DNA of 64,000 nt from Nepenthes gracilis (GCA_033239525.1 BSYO01000016.1:682001-746000), one strand, 5' to 3'. Counted from the first letter of the stretch, positions 48,966 through 62,204 are shown. Numbers and translations: made by a program. The notes: a model not told the origin generated them from the sequence alone.

Positions 48966-51900
48966 AATTAGCATGGCAACTGTGAACTGAACTAAGCTTT
49001 CGCCTCCTCCTGAAGGTAAATCCTTCTATTGCCAGGGTGATTCAGGAGGAAATAATGATATACTGAGTAATATCGGGTGAAGCTAATTCAGTGGAAGCAA
49101 AGATGTTTGGTGACAATATTCCAAGGCCCGGCATCCTAGATGCAGAAATTTGTTTGCTGGTCATGAGATGCCCATTGCATCAAACTAGCAAACTTTTTGC
49201 TAGGAGGTAACTTGGTATATGCAGCTCTGTATTTTGTGATTTATTGTATTGCCGTTGAGGGGACATGATTATAACTATTTTGCCTGGTGAACCCTCATTA
49301 CAACTTGCCATTGTGATCTAAATGAGATAATATAGTATGCCCATAAATGAGACAGGCTCATGGTCGATGTACCTTTTTAATATACATATTAGCCAATGTA
49401 GGTCGATTCTTTTAGCTTTGCTGTTGTGATGTCTTAATTGATGATGACTTAAAAGAGGCTTTTATCAGATGGTGTTCCATAAGGGGTGTTAAAGCATGTG
49501 GCTTTGGAGAACTTCTCTGGGTTAGAAACAGGGAGAAAAATAAAATTAATCTTAAGAATAAGAGAAGAGGAGGCATTGTAATTGTGTTGCTTATAATCCA
49601 CCCAAATGTTTTATCCGTTTTCTTAGAAAAAAACTGTTTACCTGGCATATTTAGGGGTTGAGATTGTAGTCAATTGGGCGGTAATGGGACAATGTCGAAT
49701 TATCTTCATCCCAACCTTCCATTTGATATTTGACGGATAATATTATGTCACGATTATCAATGTTAGTTTTAGCAAAGTGGTTTTAGTTACTAAATTAGTA
49801 GTAGTTATAATATGAAAATGGCGAGGAATCATCATAGATTCATGAATTACTTGAAAAAAAATGAATTAGAGCCATGAAATGGTAGCCATACGTGCAGAAG
49901 TTGAGATGAGATGAACACTTTTAAAAAGGTTTGTTCATTTGGGACGTTCTGCTAGTTGATAGACCAATGAGCAAGAATCATTTGTGTGAATAATTTGTAG
50001 GTATTTAACTAGTTTGGTTTGTAAAGTCCTTTGACACTGTTTCAAGACAATGGAGGTCATATCATGCTCGCTTCAGGGACATGGGGGAGAGGAAAAAGTG
50101 AGCTACCCCCTCTCTTCAGCCAACACTATTGGGCCCAAGACATCAAGGTTCTCAGCCAAATCAAGAACAAATCTCCAAATGGATTGAAAAAGGAAATATT
50201 GGTTAAAATCCTGAGGAGACATGATAAATCATAAATAATCATAACACAATCAAAATAATGAGTAAAAGTGAGATATACAAATTTTTGATGGGACTCCATT
50301 AACGAAGGATAAAATAATAGGATTTTAGATTCGTGTAAAATTAACTGTAATTATTAGTATGGTTATACAAATCTATAAATACCTTATTTGGTTTTACTAT
50401 AATATTAGTAAAAAAAAGATAACTATAATAAAAGACAAAAAACTAAAAGAGAATCACAAGTAAAATATCCAAATTAGTAATAAAATAACGTATCGAAAGA
50501 TGGTAAAAGTTGTAATAAGATTTAGAGGCCAAACGATTTACGAGAAACTTTGTCTTCTTCTCTTTCTAATTGGCGGCCAAAAGGTGTTTTAAATACTCAT
50601 AGTAAATGTCCTTAAAATTGTATTGGTATTTATATCCGGAGTTGGCATTTGAACGCTAGTTTTTGCATTTGAATATTAAGGCAAAATCACATCTGGATGC
50701 ATGAGCGCGTAATAAGCACGCATTGGGCTTGAGTCACGTCAAAAGTTGCTAGAAGCGGCACATCTACTCCATTCAGGCACGTTAATGCTGTCCCAAACAC
50801 AAACATGTGCCTGTCATGTATATATTAGGCATTGTTTTCACTTCTCAATGAAGAGTCATTTACTTGAGTATACTTTGGGCAAACATTCATACAATCGGGC
50901 AATGAATCAAACTTTTGTATATATAATAGATACAGGACTTATAAGGAAATGACCCAACTCAATATATATAATTTAAGGTGTAATGAACCTCTAAGAAGGG
51001 TACCATAATGTACAGGTTTTCACCTTAAAAATTTTAAAAAGAATTAGATATATACAAATTTATCCCAATATTCTTGAAATTCAGATTAGGTGAGCACACA
51101 CTTTATGGATATACGAGGGAGATGATGGCCTAATATTTGTATTTTTAACCTTTAAAAAACATTGAATCCTAAAGTGAAATCATCATCATGGACCAATGAA
51201 TTCTCCCACCCAGGTATGTTTGATAATTTTCACAAAGAAAAAGTGAAATCTACCAAAAATTACCTATTGAGCTGCTCTTCTTTTGAGAGATTCTTGTATT
51301 CCCTCTGCCGTGTCCATTAGACCCTTCATAGGTTGCCAAAGTCCAGAGCTATAAACAGTTGTAGATCTCAACTCTGCCACTTTTGTCACCGTCCTTTTAA
51401 ATATTGTGTGTTTTTTATTATCTAGGACTATTTTTATAATATAAAAAGTTAATATTAAAATAATATATTAAAATATTATCTCAATATCAATCATTATTTA
51501 CTTTTAAAATGATATTAACTATTAAAAGAATAAAAGAGTATAATATTTAAGAGTCACCAAATATACAGATGCAACTAATAGTAGAGATCATGATTTTTAG
51601 CAACTTCTGGGATCATATTTTAAAATCATATACAAAGATTTCAAATGGGTAGAAAAAGTTATTTATGAACTTCAGATCAGATGTTCAGAAGGTATCATAA
51701 AATCATGTCAATTTGATTGCTAATAAGTGGGAGGAGAAGTAATCTAAAATACATGAAAAACACATTTTTATCATTATTAGGACATTTTTAGATGATATGA
51801 TATCTATTCATTAATCTATATTTATATTGACTTATTAGTCTAAATGGATAAATAATATATTACATGATCCAAATGTTTTAGGAGTATCTAAATAATGCCT

Positions 51901-52110
51901 AACACAGAAGGCAATCTCACTAAAGTGGGATTCTGCAACACCCTCCACCAAAGAAAAAGAAAAAAGGGGAAAAAAGCAACTTCAGAAGTCCTCCAAAGAA
52001 AGAAACAATGGCAGAAAAATTTGAAAATCCCATCTCCCACCTTTTAAAATGATCACAAAAAAAAAACAAAATCATAAATAGAAAGTGCAGCTTCAAGAAC
52101 AATCAATCTC
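48966..52110. other. Intergenic region, no recognised gene
   Basis: It includes the 3' flank of the nodulin-like gene. Short open frames on both strands lack motifs. AT content rises after about 51400. I find no terminal repeats or RNA genes. Confidence 0.5.
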
Positions 52111-52710
52111 CTATGTGGGTTTCAAATCCTGAAACATTGCATCCCACCTGATCTTAGCAAGAACTGGCGTCCAATACCCACCATCGCGATCATCGTCATC
52201 GTCACCGTCACCGCCCAATTTCTCCTTCCTCCGGAGATCAAACGCCAAAGGGCTAGAGCAACTTTCTAGTATAGGCGTGGACGCCCCCGTAGGATCACTC
52301 TCATTGGTGAGCAACAGTCTCTCCCCCTTCCCCACCATCAAATTGTCGTTCCTCTTCGCCATCAACGCCTTCCACCTCGAGCTATGACCAGCGCTCGGCA
52401 TGACAACGAGTGCTCGATCCTCTCGACGGAGCCATGATCTTATGCACTTTGACAGCCTCTTCTGCGTCATCTTTATTGCGACGATCAGCATCGACATAGG
52501 GCGTCGACCTCCTCCTCGTCCCTCCTTCCTAGCAAGTTTGAGGATCTCTAGCCTGTGCTTGGCTATTGAAATGCCCATGCTTTGTAGGAACTCATGGTTT
52601 AAGTATGGCACATCTTCTTCTTCAAGCTCATTGTGGGCAAAAGCTAAGCCGTACTCGTACACAAGCGACGGCTCAAGCCCTGTTTTAGATAGCCAAGAGA
52701 ACCAGTCCAT
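52111..52710 (-). CDS. SAM (sterile alpha motif) domain protein
   Basis: Single-exon 199-aa protein. The N-terminal ~62 residues form a SAM domain: WFSWLSKTGLEPSLVYEYGL, then FAHNELEEEDVPYLNHEFL and the C-terminal helix IAKHRLEILKLARK. SAM domains mediate protein-protein or RNA interactions. The rest is basic and low-complexity, with an acidic DGDDDDDRDGG stretch near residue 175. Plants have a small family with this layout (short proteins with an N-terminal SAM domain), whose function I cannot state. The frame starts with the family's usual MDWFSWLS and is intact. The bordering + strand frame (52400-52741) is a shadow. Confidence 0.9.
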   Translation of the reverse strand: MDWFSWLSKTGLEPSLVYEYGLAFAHNELEEEDVPYLNHEFLQSMGISIAKHRLEILKLARKEGRGGGRRPMSMLIVAIKMTQKRLSKCIRSWLRREDRALVVMPSAGHSSRWKALMAKRNDNLMVGKGERLLLTNESDPTGASTPILESCSSPLAFDLRRKEKLGGDGDDDDDRDGGYWTPVLAKIRWDAMFQDLKPT

Positions 52711-53895
52711 TGCTTTTCTTCTCTTTGGTTATGTGGTATGAATGTGAATTGGGTATATCTAACGACGAAGGGAAGATATAACTCCGAGGGGGGCAGTTGA
52801 AACAAGACTGGTTTCTTCCTTTCTTTCTTCTGTTTTTGTGCCCTTTCTTTGTTTTCGGTGGAGGGGGTCCCTCTAAATTGACCACGTCTCCCACCAAAAT
52901 AAACTGAAAAAGATGAAGACCGCAAAAGGAGATGGACTTAAGAAATTCCCAGAAATATATACAATTGCCACCAATCTCGGCTTTAAGGAGGAGATGGTTT
53001 ACTCTTTACACCCATGCATATTTGGCAAAGAGAGATAATATTTATATATTTATTAGTGTATCTATTTTTATCATAATTATTAAAATTAGTATAAAAAAAA
53101 AGTTAAAATAAAATAAAATAAAATAAAAATTATACTTATTATTGACAATTTTGATATAAGTAAATATACAAGTAGATATATAAATAATATTAATTTTTAG
53201 TAAAAATAATAATAGCAAAACACCTAAAGCACCTGTGACAACTCCCAATACTGATATTAATAAAACTTATAATAAGACTAAGGCTTTTTTAATATAAAGT
53301 ATTTTTTTTTTTTTTTTTTTTCTATTCTTTTGATTCCCATTCAAGTGGGCTTCTTATTATATAGAGATATAGCTATATGTATTTGTTAATTTCCGAATCC
53401 CGTGACCAAGAAATCTCCTGCACCCAGTCACATTTTCCTCTTACTTCACGAGAAGTTAACTTTTATTAAAAGAAGCCAAACTTTTGATCAAAATAAACCA
53501 ATCAACAATTATTTGAAGGTGGGACTTTTTTTTTAATTTTTTTACTAAACCCCAAATTAATAGAACAGAGGGGTTTTTCCCATGCTATATAAGGCTATTT
53601 ATATGTTTTCTTTTCTTGGAATTAAACCTTGTTGTGAGCAAATAAATTGCACATTATTGAAGAGATTTCTCTAAATAAAAGAGAAAGTACATCATAAATT
53701 ATTGGCCTGCAGAGCTTTGAGATCTTCTAAGCAAAAACCCCAAAAACGTAATGATATAAAGGCCTTTGGTACGGTGGAAGTATGGAGGGATGAGGCCTCA
53801 ATTATTGCATGATATGGTAGGCAGAAATTGATTTCCCACTGCCATTCATTGAAGCTCCACCATCGGCGCTCGCCGCCTTGTCCTTTTGCGGCATT
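52711..53895. other. Upstream flank of the SAM gene and AT-rich spacer
   Basis: Contains the presumed SAM-gene promoter (minus strand, no certain TATA) and a T22 run at about 53303-53324. On the + strand a TATATAAGG near 53585 is followed about 180 nt later by a weak imperfect hairpin (53771-53873). The hairpin is discussed as a finding rather than annotated as an RNA gene. Confidence 0.45.
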
Positions 53896-55715
53896 AAAAC
53901 TTACCCAAATAATTGGTGAGATTAAAAATTATGTATGTATTTTAAATTAGTCTACTTTATAATGAAATATAAATTATAAATATATGTCTTTTTTCTAAGA
54001 ATAATTGTTAAATTTGATGGCTATTGAGATATAAAATATTATAATTTTTATTAACTAACTAGTAATATAAAATGATGTGTTTTTAAAAATATATATCATC
54101 TAATATCTTTGAGGTAGGAGGAAGAGAATCAATAAAAAACATTCAGTCTGTCATGGAATTTATACAACAGTCACATCTATTCACTTGTGCAAAGGTAACG
54201 GCTATATATCACTATAAACAATAATGTTATTTACCCATAAAAATACTCTCTTAATTTTAGATAAAGAAAAATATAGTGGTGGGTTCATTAATAAAGTAAT
54301 AAGATTTGGTCCCAAATATTAAAATATGAATGGTTAGAATGTGTCAAATTATTAAAGAGATGGAATGCCAGAATAATATATTTTATAAAAAATGTCTAAA
54401 ATGTTAGAGACTGTTTATCAAAAGATTGAATTATTAGAGAATCAATTTGTTAACAAGTTACATGAAAAGATAGATTGTGTTAAAGGTCATTATGTTAAAA
54501 AATCACGGAGTCTATTCGGATAAAATATCAAAGTGGCCCAAATGTTGATTAAAGTCTAAAAGGTCTTCACCAATCAACACGTCAAGTCAACAAGGACCAA
54601 ATATGTTGTTGGGACTGAACTATTGAATATTGTCTCATATAAAGTCGAGAATAAAGTTTTAATTAAACCAATTGTTGAAACCCTTATACAAATTTTGTAA
54701 AAATATGAAATAATAATACATATTTATAAAAAAAATAAATTATATAATAAAAAGAAAAACTCAATTTTAACTAAGGAAAAAAAAATTATTAACTAAGAAA
54801 AATATTCATGAGAGAAGCAATTTTTCCTATAAAATATGAGTTTGATTATGATCAACTATCTTAAATATTACTAATAAATTTATTACAAATTTAGGTAAAT
54901 CAATAAATAAATAATAAAATAACAAAAAATTCATAATAAAGAAATGAACTTGATTCAACTCTCAAGGAATTTTAAATATATTCACACCTACCCAAATAAT
55001 TGATGGGATAAAAAATTATGTATGTATTCAAAATTCTATTACTTTATAATGCAACATAAATTTAAAAAATATGTTTTTTTCTAAGAATAATTATTAAATT
55101 TGATAACCATTGCGATATAAAATATTATAATTTTTATTAACTAGTTAGTAATACAAAATAATATATTTTTTTAAAAATATATATCATCTAATGTAATGGA
55201 AGAAAGAGAACCGATAAATATACGAAGTAGGTTCCAAAATTGATTGAGGAGTCACAATTATTCACATGCACAAAAGAAACAAACGAATATATATCACTAT
55301 TAACAATAATGTGAATACTCTGTCAATTTTAAATATAAAAAAAATAAGTGATGGGTTCAATAATAAAATGGTAAGAGCTGAACTTAAATATTAGAATCTA
55401 AATAATTAAAATGAGCCAAATTGTTAAAAATATAGATTATTAGAGTAGTCAATTTTATAAAAAAATGACTGAATGTTAGAGATAATTTATCAAATAATTA
55501 TGCTTTTAGAGAAATAATTTAACAATAAGGTACACAAAAAGGTAGATTATGTTAAAGGTCATTCTGTCAAAGGGTTATATTTTTACTTTGGACAAAATAT
55601 TGAATTAGCCCAAACTATTAATTAAAGTCAAAGAGGCGCTTGCTAATAGATATGTTAAGTCCGCCAAGACCTGACATGCCTCATTTGAGGAGTTTAGTAC
55701 ATGTCTCGTTAAAAG
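53896..55715 (+). repeat. Pair of ~750-bp diverged direct repeats, 1.09 kb apart
   Basis: Copies at about 53896-54650 and 54984-55715 start with TACCCAAATAATTG. They share in order AATTATGTATGTATT, TTTCTAAGAATAATT, ATTATAATTTTTATTAACTA, AAATATATATCATCTAAT and GGTTAAAGGTCATT-like blocks. They could be LTRs of a decayed element or a segmental duplication. I found no TG...CA ends, primer-binding site or target duplication, so the nature is open. Confidence 0.75.
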
Positions 55716-56399
55716 TGAATAGCCTTTTTTTATCCGAAAAATTAAAATCATTGCTTTTGAAAAAAATTACCAAGGTTTTTCTTTTAACATTGTCAATTAT
55801 GTCACATATTAGCTCTAACTTGCAAGCCTCCATTTAGAACATTGGTGTCTTAGACATTAAAATCCAATAGAGTATGAAGATTTAACTACAAGTAAAATAA
55901 GATTGACAAAAAGATTGTAATGTATCTAATTTCATTGTTACAAATAAATCAAATGAGCTCATTGATAGAGGTTATAATAGAGTAAGTCAATTAAGATTTA
56001 ATACGTTTATATCACCTGAATAGTAAATTAACTTTCTTAGTACATTACTTTTATAGGCTATAGAAATCTAGATTATTTTACTCGATATCTGTTAGTTATC
56101 AAAATTTTCATTCATCAGTAAAATTTATATTAATTTTTTTTATAATTTAGATTCAATTTGATACTGCAACCAATTATAATATTTACTATGAGTTACATTT
56201 AATATAAAATATATTTTATTTATATTATATATTTAAGTATATTTACTTTGACAAGTTTATATGGTTTAAACTATATATTTTATATAGTTGGAAATAGAAC
56301 TCCCTAGACTTTGAATTGGTATTAAAGGCTCACTTCAATAATTAACCCTTACCTAGTTACATACTAGTTAGTCTTTTTCAATTTCTCTTTACTTCGATG

Positions 56400-58620
56400 A
56401 AAGCAATTATATGTATTGAAAGGTTTATATCAAAGAACTTGTTGGTTTACTATAAATCTATAAACATACATTTCTCAATTCAAAAAAATTATCATCCTAA
56501 AATTCATCAAGAAAGAAATAAAAAATGAATTTGATGTCAAATCACTTGGCAATGAAGATTTAGCTTTGCTTGAAAAAAATTTTAAAATATTCTTTAAAAA
56601 TAACAAACCAACTTCTTACTACCAAAAAATATACGCTAACACAATGTAATGAAAAGAAAGATAAAAGAGATGGCCCAAATAATAAAAAGTCCCAACAAAT
56701 TTAGTGTCATGAATGTCATGATTTTCAGCATATCAAATTAAGTGTCCAAATATTAAAATACTAAAAGGAAAAAACTATGAACGTCACACTAACTAATGAT
56801 GAAGATGAGAAGAACAATAATGAAAAATCTTTGAAAGAAGGTGAGATCAATTATAAGCCTTTTAAACCTTCAATTATTAGTTGTGATGAAAATATTAAAG
56901 AGGAACCTGAACATTCCGACTCTTCTCAAGATGCATCTAATAAAAAATTTAGAAACCTTCATAAGGTATATGACAAACTATTTAGGGAGTGTCTAAAAAT
57001 CAAGAGAATAAATATGTCACTTAATCACATATTAGTTGAATCCAAAAAAGAAAATGGCTGTGAGAACCAATTTAGACATTACTTATATTAAATATAAAAA
57101 ACTTGAGAATTTAAACAAGTCTTCACTTAAAAAAAATCAAGATCCTTCAAATAAATTTTGAAAATGTGAAAAACAATTTTGAAAAAAATTCTCAAGTAGA
57201 ATTAAAAAACTTAATCATATGTTGGGTTTAAAAAAAAAGCAGTTAAAAATAAAAATAGCCTAAGATTATTACATCCACTCCCTTTGGGTTTTTGTTTTAG
57301 CTACCTTTGCTCCTAAGAAGAATATTATTACATCCACTCCCATCAAATTGGGGTCATAACCCTTGAATAAGTTATACACATATCATGTCTTGTTCAAACC
57401 AAACACTAATAGGATGACTAAGAAAACTACTAATAATACCCCGTTATAACATAAGTTGGAAAGCAAGAAAGAATATATTTAAAAATCAGATTAGGAGACA
57501 ATTTAATAAATCTTACTTCTTCCCTACTTTTATACCTATATGTCATAGTTATAAAAAAAAATTGATCATATTCATCCATATTATTATAAGATAGATTTTC
57601 AGAACGATCACAAACAAATCACAGGGGTTAAAAGTCTTATCAATCATATCAAATAGTTAAATAAAAAAATAACGAAATTAATCAAGAAAGTTAACTCAAG
57701 AAAGAAAGTATAAATCAGAAAAAATAAACTTGAAAACTTAAAAAAAAATATTGCCTGTCATATTACTTATATTGTGTTAAAAGCTTAAAAACTATAGATA
57801 TGGTACCTAAATAGTGAGTGTTCTAAGCACATATATGTAATAAGTCTATATGTTTGTTGCTTGCTAATTACTCTAATGGGATAGTTGTGTTCAAAGATGG
57901 AGCTTAGGCTCCTATTCTTGGTGAAGGATAGATTTACATTTTCAAGCATATAGAGCCTTGCAAACTGATACGTATGGATGGCCTAAAACCTAACCTCCTA
58001 AATATAAATTAGTTTTGTAATAGAAATTTTAAAGTTAGATTTTTTAAAGATAAATGTTACATTTATAACATAAATAGATCATTCATGTTAATAGGTATGT
58101 TCTTAGATTAGTCATAGGATGACGTCACATGAAGATTGATGCAGCCAAACTCTAACATCAATGCTTCCATCATTTAAATATCAAGAATTTATCAAAAATC
58201 TCCAAGATAATTAGTATTGATGGATTAATAAAACTAACAACTATTAAAAACCATGGCGTAGTCCATGTCAACTTAAACTCAATTGAGTTACCCTACAATA
58301 ACTAAGATTCACACATTGCTTCCCATTGAATTGATCCAAATGAAATTTATGGAATCATCTAGGATCGAGAGTATAAGAGGTAAGAAATATATATTAGTGA
58401 TTACCAATGACTATTTAAGAAACCCTTGGATTCAAATAATGTGTAAAAAATTAACACTTTTAAAATTGTGAAAATCCTTTTCAAAAAATTTATGAATAAA
58501 GTAGAATGTCATATCATTCGAATTAGAAGTGATCAAAATTTTAAAAATCTAACTTTAACAATTTTTGAGATAAAGAAAGAATCAAACATGAATTTGAATT
58601 GGCCGTGATTTTGGATATAC
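56400..58620 (+). mobile_element. Degenerate Ty1/copia internal region
   Basis: Shows gag and integrase but no intact frame. Around 56520-56760 a gag end with zinc-knuckle spacing is visible (CHECHDFQHIKL...C). The 104-codon frame 56777-57091, rich in Glu, Lys and Asn, resembles the acidic linker after the knuckle in some Copia gags. At about 58150-58600 there is a GAG-pre-integrase/integrase start: TITKIHTLLPIELIQMKFME, then SIRGKKYILVITNDYLRNPW, the typical 'G(K/R)YxLVxxDDYSRxxW' block. It is broken by stops, and no RT was seen. LTRs are not identified; the direct repeats upstream might be related. Confidence 0.72.
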
Positions 58621-58830
58621 TGGTCAAGAACTATGGATCTTAAATGTAGCCGCTTGTTAGTCAAGAGTTACGGACCTTAAATATAACCGTTTATAGGATT
58701 TGATGGTTAAGAGGGTCGAGAGTCACAGACCTTAAATATAGTCATTATTTGAGATATGTTGGTCAAGAGTTACGGATCTTAAATGTAGTTACTTATTGGT
58801 CAAGAGTTACAGATCTTAAATATAGCCGAT
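58620..58830 (+). repeat. Imperfect tandem repeat, unit containing GGTCAAGAGTTACGGA
   Basis: Five related units (about 58622, 58656, 58694, 58752 and 58797) share (G)GTCAAGAGTTAC(G/A)GA(C/T)CTTAAAT(A/G)TAG. Spacing is irregular (about 35-60 bp). This may be part of an LTR, since it lies between Copia and gypsy remnants, but no ends were found. Confidence 0.75.
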
Positions 58831-59539
58831 TTTTTACAAAATCTGGTTTAAAATAGAAAACATGCTCTGGAAACCAATTTGCATGAAAATGACTTCGGTT
58901 CATGCTTTTATGAATTTGAATCCAGCCAAGTTTCATGATCTACATGCCTAAATACCTTCACTACGTTTTGTCTGTTTCTACCTTGATTATCATTATGCAT
59001 GACTTTTTTTTATGGGTATCTTGTTGGGTTTTAGCTCACTCCCCTCTGTTTTCTTTCAGACGATGATGAGTTTATACCAGACGAGAAAGAATGAAGTCTG
59101 ATGGACTAGTTAGGCAGAAGACTGATCGAAAATTAAGTAGCAGTGCATGAGTGATACTGATGTAAATCTCTTTTGATTCTTTTAAAAAAATTTGTAAAAT
59201 GATTCTATTAATGGGTAAATTATGTGCTTCCGCTAAATTTTATTGGGAAGAAATTGTGGTTCCTAGTGGCATCTCAATTCGTTTTTAAACTTACGTGTCT
59301 GGCCGACCGACCTAAAATCCTCGAACGGTCAAGATGTTGACTGACCTGGTTTGACAAACCCACTTAATTAGGCCAACTCAAGAGCTCCGACTTTATACGA
59401 TCCTGTGCACGCGATGTAAAATAAAAAAAAAATTTAAGTCCACCCATATAAGTATATATATATGTATATGTATATCTTCTTACTTGAGTTTATTTTAATA
59501 CGGTATAAGTATGATTTTGACGGAGGTCATATATGGTAG

Positions 59540-59758
59540 AATATGACCATTTTGTCACATACATCAATTTCTCGTTAATCCTTAATGGCTCATACTCAAT
59601 AATATGTGTCAGGTTATATCCATATTTCTATAACATCGACACATGAAACATATATTATGCACCTCTCCTAAGTTCGACGGTAAAGCCAATCTGTAGGCCA
59701 CTTTACTGATCTTTTTTCAAAATCTCAAATGGTCCAATAGTCTACTATTCAGGAAGTT
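59540..59758 (-). pseudogene. Ty3/gypsy integrase C-terminal fragment, left of organellar block
   Basis: Minus-strand translation with frameshifts gives TIGPFEILKK, then RLALPSNLGEVHN-like sequence, a histidine-valine-serine context and EYEPLRINEK. This is the typical C-terminal tether of plant gypsy integrases ('GPFEIL...AYRLALPP...VHNVFHVSML...'). It stops at the edge of organelle-derived sequence near 59760. Confidence 0.8.
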
Positions 59759-60369
59759 TTGAGTTCAGACTTTGATTCATTCTAGCTCTAAGGGGCTGAC
59801 AAAAAAGCTTTTTCTCGATAGCTTACCCTGTACTAAAATTACTATATGGATGGAAAGGAGAAGTCCTTACTCAATTCCAGTCTATCGCTTTCGGGCTAAT
59901 GATTGGAATCCCGGACTTCAAACTGACCTTGACTTTAAACAACTGGACAGATTGGAATGACTGATCGGAGTTCACCCTCCTTTTTTGGAATACCGGCTAA
60001 CTCCTCAGCCGCGCAGTTTTCTTTCTTTTAAAAAAGGGGCGTCACCCCGCTCTTTGGTAAGCTAGTCTTTTCGAGCGAAAGAGTAAGTAATTTGTGTAAG
60101 GTCCAGCTACGAGAAAAACTAATCGACGGCTGTAAATACAGGATTTGAGTGAACGGTTCTCTTCTGGAGCTATTTTGAGTGCTTAAGGCCCGTTCCCAGC
60201 CGAGCAGTGCGAAATCCATATAATTATAAACCCGCACCTGGGTGTTCTTTTCCTTCTTTTAAGTGATAAAAGTGTTAAGGTTGATATGGAATAGACTTTA
60301 ATAGGTTCTATCCATAGTCTCAAATGAGTTCCATCCATAAGGAATAGTTAGAAGTATGGTTTATAGTAA

Positions 60370-60590
60370 GATCTCTATACGGGGGTTGGCCCAGACCTGT
60401 AAATGGACTGAGCCACTAAAATCTCTTTTAGGCCATAACCAATGCCCCAGTTGGTCCTATACATGTGACCCGCTATCAGGAAAAGAATTGCAATAGCTAA
60501 ATGGTGGTGTGCAATATCGGTCAGCCATAGACCCCCAGTTACTGGATCTAATCCTATACTATAATAGAAAAAATTCCGCATCCGCTTGCA
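60370..60590 (-). pseudogene. psaA: Plastid psaA fragment
   Basis: The minus-strand frame reads [20 protein letters not shown], followed by [20 protein letters not shown], a conserved membrane segment of photosystem I apoprotein A1. Both ends run into unrelated sequence: the distal side decays after 'ILVAQ', where the parent continues differently. Only about 70 of some 750 codons are present, so this is a nonfunctional transferred fragment. Confidence 0.93.
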
Positions 60591-60599
60591 ACGAATTTT

Positions 60600-61620
60600 G
60601 TCGTTGAAGTCCCGGGACAAAAAAAGAAGGCTATAAGTAGGCTTGCTATTGCTTGCTATACGAGCTGTTCGCCTTTATACGGCTTGCTTGGCTTTCCTAT
60701 CGCTCCTATGTAGTGGTCGGCTTTCTAGAAGCTTCGCCAGAAGCAAGCAAGACGAGGTCGCTCTGCTTTGTAGACAAGGCTCGTTCCGTACTTGACTTAC
60801 GAGCTCGTGTAGTACTCGCCTCTATCTCTAAAGGGGCTTATGCACTCTACTTGCTGTCTACTAAACGTTAGAGCGAGCGAGCGAAGCCTTCTTAGTGGCT
60901 TCTCTTCTTTTTCTCACCCCTGTCTTTGTTTATGGAGTTCGGAACCCAAAGGCCATTGTTGAGTGAACTGTATCTTCTTTGTGTTAGTTGACCTAAGCCG
61001 CACCATTACTGCTGGGGTGGGGCTTGGCTTTTGAACCGTACATGGGACAAGTTTCTGCCTCATACAGCTAGGGCTGAAGACCGGGAAAAGTTTAGAAGAG
61101 ATGAGGAGACCCAGTAGCTACCGGTCAGGAAAAGAGAAGCTTGTGAAGAAGGAAGCTTATCCACCCCAAAAAAACCAACCCTATAGTGCAAGCGCTTCAC
61201 GTTCTTTCTATTCCATCCCATTCCGGGATAGGCGGCTAATGCTAATCTAATAAGCGAAGTAGTCGTCGTTTGATAAATCGGCTCGGACACAAGACCGCTC
61301 GTGCCCGCCCATTTTGTCTTGTCCTAAATGGAATGGCTCTCGTAGTTATGCTGCGCTTCGACCCAAGTCCCCACGTTCGCCTTTCTCCGCCCGCAACCCA
61401 AGAAGTTGGCTTTGCCAACACAACATTAGGGTTGTCCCCTTCATTCTATGCCCCGCCCGGCTGGCTTTTTTGGGAAGCATGTTCCCACCGCGCTCACGGC
61501 CCGACTGGCCTGCCAATGGTAGTGGGAATTCCCCCATTCCCTGGTCAAAGACTTAGTTGGATGCGAGATCTACCCCACGAGGAGCGGTACGAAAATTCAT
61601 TATTCGAAGAGAGGTAGACT
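60600..61620. other. Mitochondrial-type sequence
   Basis: GC-richer DNA with GAGCGAGCGAGCGAAGC and similar words characteristic of angiosperm mitochondrial spacers, plus a group II intron end (61031-61069). Several overlapping open frames at 61270-61617 have no recognisable domain. I could not name the source locus. Confidence 0.6.
61031..61069 (-). ncRNA. Group II intron domain V remnant
   Basis: The minus strand reads AGCTGTATGAGGCAGAAACT then TGTCCCATGTACGGTT. This folds as the conserved two-stem domain V with the AGC catalytic triad at its base and a GAAA-type loop. A GC-rich hairpin like domain VI follows at about 60995-61028. Domain V is diagnostic of organellar group II introns. In the nucleus it is expected to be inert. 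Confidence 0.75.
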
Positions 61621-62203
61621 ATTCATGAATTTCACATTTCATTTTTGTCGTAATTCAATTAAATAAAGAATTCAAAAAATCTAAATAAAAAGAAGAATGA
61701 ATCCATAAAATAGTGCTTAGTCTTCGATGAGAACTTGAGTAAGGAATAGATAATGACTATTCAATATATTTGCTAGGGGTATTGCCAGGAGTACCTCCCG
61801 GACTATTCTAGTATAGGAAAGGGGAAGTCCTTACTCTATTCCTTAACAGAAATAGCAGACTTCAACAACTAATATTCTTAAAAACCATTCATTGCAGGAA
61901 CTCCTTTTTGATTAAAACTCCTTGGGGGTTTAGTGCCACTTATTGTTGTTAAAAGAAATGGGACCTGTGGTCCCATTCAGATTTATTGTTAAAAAGACGT
62001 TTTTGTTAGACAAAAATGGCCACTCAGATTTATTTAGATGATAGTCGAGATCACCTTTGTATTTTCTGAAATGTGAGAAAAGGCCCTAAAAGCGATGAGC
62101 GCATTGGGGTAGATCTCCAGAAGACAGAACCTCTAAGGGTTGGTAGAAAACTTCTCTTCTTTGTATGTAGGGAGGCACCTTCCGTATATACCCTCGAGAT
62201 TAG

Positions 62204-62204
<1 letters not shown>

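Noticed and set aside
61270..61617. Three overlapping open frames in the mitochondrial-type segment as a mitochondrial gene
   Set aside because: GC-rich DNA has few stops. None of the translations matches a respiratory, ribosomal or cytochrome-maturation protein that I can recognise.
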